In this document: piece after piece, positions 60,687-64,000 of the stretch
Position numbering within the stretch: position 1 is the stretch's first letter
How the letters are laid out: every line of letters begins with the position of its first letter
NCBI GenBank assembly: GCA_023388635.1
Contig: JAEWFW010000064.1
Span: 36,723-100,722 of the forward strand
Reading direction: 5' to 3'
Source of the DNA: Bacillota bacterium
Lineage (GTDB): Bacteria; Bacillota; Bacilli; Desulfuribacillales; Desulfuribacillaceae
Length of the DNA: 64,000 nucleotides
Translations under genes and position numbers: made by a program
The notes under the pieces: model-generated
Told to the model about the DNA's origin: nothing
The model's database searches: none
What the model saw: only the letters and a program-made list of their open reading frames with translations

Positions 60687-61413
60687 CAGCATCGTTCCTT
60701 TCAAATCCGTAAATAAATTCAAGAATTCCTTTGTTATACTCCATCTCCATAAAGAAACGTTGGACGATAGTTTTTGTTTTTTCTGTCAGCGTAATCTCGT
60801 CATTCCCAAGCTCTACGATCAGTTGTTGGTCGAGTAAAAACCGTTTGACGGTATCGATAAAGCTTAACCGACTGATCGTATTGCCGCTTTGCTTCTTAGC
60901 CGTCTCCTTGATGTCATCCATATCATCCCATTTTTCAATAATCAAAGACCAGTTATATGAAAACTCTTGCTCCAACTCTTTTAATTCATTTATATTGTGG
61001 GATTTTAGTTGATCAATTCTTCCTTGCAGCAGATGCACCCAGTCTTCATGGCGAAGAAATTGACGGGTAGGTTCCTGGCTTTGATAAGAATCATAGAAAC
61101 TACCGAACAAAACGATCGTAGCAAAATACATTAAATAGATATCGGCGTTGGTCGCTCCGGAGCGAAGATAATTTCGTTTGATCCAGTCATTGTTTACATG
61201 GAAGGGCGAGAGCTTGGTCTTGGGCACCATAAATAACTGTTCGCTTGTCCGAATGATGACACAATCGACCTCATGACTGAATAACTCCAACAGTGCGCGA
61301 ATTTCATCATCTGCCTTAAATTGCTGAACAGCTTCCAGGTCTGCCCAACCATCCCTCGCCAATTTTGTATAAAGGGTAAAGGCTTGTATTACTTTCTTTT
61401 CAGAATAATCCAT
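60673..61413 (-). CDS. jetB: Wadjet MukE-like subunit JetB
   Basis: 246 residues, wing-helix-like helical protein (VIQAFTLYTKLARDGWADLEAV, FIDTVKRFLLDQQLIVELGNDEITLTEKT) in the JetB position between JetA and JetC. In Wadjet it bridges the kleisin and the SMC heads. ATG 61413 is preceded by AGGTGA with five-base spacing; it overlaps jetA by 14 bases. The sequence is not like the type I DUF4194 family as far as I can see; the DUF6063-type family is the better match by memory. Confidence 0.8.
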   Translation of the reverse strand: MDYSEKKVIQAFTLYTKLARDGWADLEAVQQFKADDEIRALLELFSHEVDCVIIRTSEQLFMVPKTKLSPFHVNNDWIKRNYLRSGATNADIYLMYFATIVLFGSFYDSYQSQEPTRQFLRHEDWVHLLQGRIDQLKSHNINELKELEQEFSYNWSLIIEKWDDMDDIKETAKKQSGNTISRLSFIDTVKRFLLDQQLIVELGNDEITLTEKTKTIVQRFFMEMEYNKGILEFIYGFERNDADAGH

Positions 61414-62914
61414 ATTCATCACCTGCCAGTTCGATCACCATATCTTGAATGGAGTACCTGTCTACTTTACGAATGATTTTCTGCCGTTCTTTAATAACCA
61501 GTGTGCGGTTTCCGAGCAGGGCTAAAGCTTCACCGAAAAAAGTTTTACTTTCCTGGTCGTTGGTTGTATTGCGGGTTACCGGTGAGCGTTGGTGTAAAAT
61601 CAACCAAAAATCGTAAAAATATCGCTGGTGGAAGTGGTGCTCTCCTCCCGTTTGCGCTAAATAGTCAATGAAAGTCGTCAAGGTGTGACCACTTCCGGCA
61701 TCATAAGCTTTTAAAAAATTTTCCATCAATTCCTTATATTTTTTAGTCAGCCAAATTCGATAAAGTGATTCTTGTTGACTATTATCGATATCGAAAAAGT
61801 GATGTTCCGTATTTTCTGTCCGTTCTTCGATAATATTCTGTTCTGCTAGAATTGTTAAAAGCGACCACGTCCGGTTTTCTTCCACTTTCAGAAACGGATG
61901 AAATACTCCTTTCATCGCATCCAACGGTAACGGTTTAGAAACGATTAATGATAAAATATCTTGATCAAAGTTGAAGGACTGCATGCCTGTGTAGTAAAGA
62001 GATTCCTGCGCTGATACGAGGGTTGTCTCCTTCAAAGAAAAAGTTTGATCTAACAAGCGGGAATGTTCATAATGAACAGATTCCAGTTCTTGATTGATTT
62101 TCAATATGATACTGTAGGTTTGCACTTCTTTCAAATGAACATCTTTAGAAAACAGCCGCTCCTTTGTTTCCTTGACAAATTTTCGCAATTCCTTAAATTC
62201 AATATCCTCTCGTTCCAGTCGATCATAAATATCTTCTAAAAGCTGTTTGTACCGTTCAAACGTTTCCTCCGAAACAATGCTGCGCTGGATCTCGTGTTTT
62301 AATTTCAGCATTCGTTCCTGTAGAGTTTCAACATCAATTCTCATTTCGTTAATTTGACGAAGAGCCCCTTTAAACTCCCCTTTCTCCAATTGCTTCCTTA
62401 AAATCAACTGGTTAATGGAAAGTTGGAATTCACTATAAAATTCTTTGGTTGCGAAGAGCAACTCCAGTCCGTCTTCATCCAATGTATAAAATTGCGTATT
62501 CGTTTTCATATCAAAACTGTCAGCCTTTAAGATAGAATATTCGATAGTATTCTCTGCTTTCAATTCCCAATCGAAATACAGATAGCTGCGCTTTTTACCG
62601 TGGGTAGGTCGAAAGGTTTGGATAATCGTTCTCGCTAGTGTCTCATAGCTTTCGTCCGTCAGTTTATACTGGTGTTCTGTTACTTTTTTCAAAAAATGTG
62701 CCAATTGCACAACGTCTGTTCTTGATTTACGCATCAATTTCTGTTCAAAAAAGAACAGCAGTGACAGTAACCCCAGCCCTTTCATATCTAAAGGTCGTTC
62801 TAGTGAATCTTGCTCTCGTTTCCTTTCTAATTCATAGAGTGGATCAAATAACGCCAGTCTGCGAATCCTTTCTCGATAACCGGACGTCAAATCTTTTATA
62901 TCCAATTCTTCCAC
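61400..62914 (-). CDS. jetA: Wadjet kleisin-like subunit JetA
   Basis: 504 residues, mostly helical. Fits the MukF-like kleisin role: N-terminal helical/winged part (MKGLGLLSLLFFFEQKLMRKS), a charged central region and a C-terminal domain that should bind the JetC head. GTG 62914 has GGAGG eight bases upstream; TTG 62929 is an alternative. It overlaps jetD by 19 bases. Identification rests on operon position, size and the JetD and JetC neighbours; JetA sequences diverge strongly. Confidence 0.8.
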   Translation of the reverse strand: MEELDIKDLTSGYRERIRRLALFDPLYELERKREQDSLERPLDMKGLGLLSLLFFFEQKLMRKSRTDVVQLAHFLKKVTEHQYKLTDESYETLARTIIQTFRPTHGKKRSYLYFDWELKAENTIEYSILKADSFDMKTNTQFYTLDEDGLELLFATKEFYSEFQLSINQLILRKQLEKGEFKGALRQINEMRIDVETLQERMLKLKHEIQRSIVSEETFERYKQLLEDIYDRLEREDIEFKELRKFVKETKERLFSKDVHLKEVQTYSIILKINQELESVHYEHSRLLDQTFSLKETTLVSAQESLYYTGMQSFNFDQDILSLIVSKPLPLDAMKGVFHPFLKVEENRTWSLLTILAEQNIIEERTENTEHHFFDIDNSQQESLYRIWLTKKYKELMENFLKAYDAGSGHTLTTFIDYLAQTGGEHHFHQRYFYDFWLILHQRSPVTRNTTNDQESKTFFGEALALLGNRTLVIKERQKIIRKVDRYSIQDMVIELAGDEYGLF

Positions 62915-63930
62915 TGGAAAGCCCTCCAAACATCATGTAGTTCTTCTGTCTTCAACCGTTCCTGTGGGTAGTATCTACCTTCCAGTAGCAGGTTGCGTAT
63001 GACACTTTGTTTGTTAGGCGGGAAATACTCCAAGAACTCTCTCAGTGCTTCCGGATTTTCCTTCTGGTATTCCTTACCCGTTAAAGGTGCTTTTGCTAAA
63101 CATGCTTGATAGAATGGCATAGCCAACGTCATCGGTTGCTTCGCAGATAAAAGGTACCAAATTAAGATTCCTTCACGGTCAATATCTCCAAAATAAAAGA
63201 AATGATGGTTTGCATCAACTGGATACTGTATTGTAAATTGCTCTATACTTTTAATGACTGATTTTCCACTTCCGAAAATTAGTGTGGAAAAATCCGTTTC
63301 TGTCAATATTGGCAACAGTGCTTGATAGGTAGTTTTGTTTTCAACAATCAAATGACTTTGGATTGGATGGTGTATGGTTGCAGGATTAACGGCAAACATT
63401 AACGGTTCAGATAAAGGGATGATTTTAAGCGTGGAAAATAAGCCTACTCGTTCTAGCAATTCCTTTCCTCCATGCTCTGAAATCCACTTTTCATTGCCAA
63501 CCAATTCGAGGCTTCGTTCTGGAGCAGGCACATAGGTTTTTGGGAAGGAGTATTTTTCTAAATACGTATGGATCAGTTGTAAATACGGCAGATCCTTTTC
63601 CCATGCAGATGGGTCTTTACTATAGTAAAAGTCAAGATTAATCGATGGATGAAACTGTTTACGAGCAAATTGAAGCGCAGTATGATGCGTATTTATCAAG
63701 ACATTTCTATAAATACGGTACTGCCATGCTAAGGACGGCAACCGAGTCGTTCTTCCTGTTGTTTTAATCTCTTCTAATACACGATCTGCTTCCAGTGAAA
63801 TTATCACATTGGCAAATTCCTCATAGCTAGAAACACAAGGTTTCATTAGCTCTTCCAACTGTGATAAACGAATCGTCTTCCGTGGATAATTGATTAGATC
63901 ATTGACTACTTGTCGCTTGATTTTCTCCAT
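62896..63930 (-). CDS. jetD: Wadjet TOPRIM nuclease JetD
   Basis: 344 residues. The C-terminal half is a topoisomerase-primase (TOPRIM) domain: Glu197 in LIVENKTTY and the DxD pair Asp249/Asp251 in FGDIDREG, which bind magnesium for DNA cleavage. The N-terminal ~180 residues form the winged-helix arm typical of JetD. It is first in the operon, order D-A-B-C, rather than last as in the commonly drawn A-B-C-D type. ATG has GAGGTGG upstream. It cuts plasmid DNA after the SMC motor stalls. Confidence 0.85.
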   Translation of the reverse strand: MEKIKRQVVNDLINYPRKTIRLSQLEELMKPCVSSYEEFANVIISLEADRVLEEIKTTGRTTRLPSLAWQYRIYRNVLINTHHTALQFARKQFHPSINLDFYYSKDPSAWEKDLPYLQLIHTYLEKYSFPKTYVPAPERSLELVGNEKWISEHGGKELLERVGLFSTLKIIPLSEPLMFAVNPATIHHPIQSHLIVENKTTYQALLPILTETDFSTLIFGSGKSVIKSIEQFTIQYPVDANHHFFYFGDIDREGILIWYLLSAKQPMTLAMPFYQACLAKAPLTGKEYQKENPEALREFLEYFPPNKQSVIRNLLLEGRYYPQERLKTEELHDVWRAFQWKNWI

Positions 63931-63974
63931 TCCGTGACCACCTCAACGAATCTAGTAGTTATGGAGTATAAGAC

Positions 63975-64000
63975 TCTCCACCTGAATTAAGAACTTGCTT
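63975..64000 (-). repeat. 26-bp repeat, right copy, at the window edge
   Basis: Exact reverse complement of 32494-32519. It is cut by the window end, so the match may continue. It lies 45 bases upstream of jetD. In the left copy the same sequence leads straight into a ribosome site and the SASP-like gene; here that gene would lie outside the window on the + strand. Confidence 0.8.

Noticed and set aside
1..64000. CRISPR arrays, rRNA and tRNA genes, complete insertion sequences
   Set aside because: None seen: no regularly spaced identical repeats, no cloverleaf with conserved GTTCRA arm, and no transposase reading frame.

Overview
The window reads as a chromosomal segment of a Bacillota bacterium of the Bacillales type. 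Evidence: tyrA, aroA, ypiB, ypjB, a YitT/YpjC-type protein, a MazG-like protein, dapB, bshA, birA, panBCD, dinG, ypmB, aspB and dnaD occur in nearly the order known from the Bacillus subtilis trp-to-dnaD region; bshA implies bacillithiol; Shine-Dalgarno sites are strong; and YpjB-like and SASP-like genes suggest a spore former. A CoA-dehydratase activase, a flavin thioredoxin reductase without a normal NADPH site, a fumarate-reductase-like lipoprotein and a UbiD/UbiA/UbiX set suggest an anaerobic or facultative, menaquinone-using life. I cannot name the species.

Layout. 1-4.3 kb: start of a threonine-dehydratase-like gene and a divergent MocR regulator, then tyrA-aroA. 4.3-6.6 kb (minus): MurF-like ligase, DD-peptidase without signal peptide, small membrane protein. 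6.6-12.1 kb: a tandem hairpin repeat, coiled-coil protein, AraC regulator, secreted NlpC/P60 hydrolase, a possible small RNA, ECF sigma factor and anti-sigma. 12.3-27.2 kb: the conserved Bacillales block, including a diguanylate cyclase and a panB operon with a terminator-containing leader. 27-32 kb: degenerate metallo-beta-lactamase protein and a methylthioadenosine salvage operon (mtnP, mtnA, class II aldolase, MtaD-type deaminase). 32.3-38.8 kb: SASP-like small gene, binding lipoprotein, and the UbiD-UbiA-UbiX-ABC transporter operon. 38.8-42.3 kb: YpmB-like and other membrane proteins and a short FtsH paralog. 42.3-46.9 kb: second tandem hairpin repeat in the ackA leader, ackA, aspB, dnaD, DnaC/DnaI-type loader. 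47-52 kb: giant activase coupled to a TetR gene. 52-55 kb: A+T-rich FMN/FAD lipoprotein with a convergent TetR gene. 55.2-63.9 kb (minus): a nucleotidyltransferase pair and a complete four-gene Wadjet (JetD-JetA-JetB-JetC) plasmid-defence system.

The most unusual signals are noncoding: tandem double-hairpin repeats with compensatory base changes and GGA loops at two loci; two genes whose Shine-Dalgarno site lies inside an upstream terminator-like hairpin; the panB leader; an orphan promoter-terminator unit; a perfect 22-bp palindrome; and a 26-bp sequence repeated in inverted orientation at 32.5 kb and at the window's right edge, beside the Wadjet operon.
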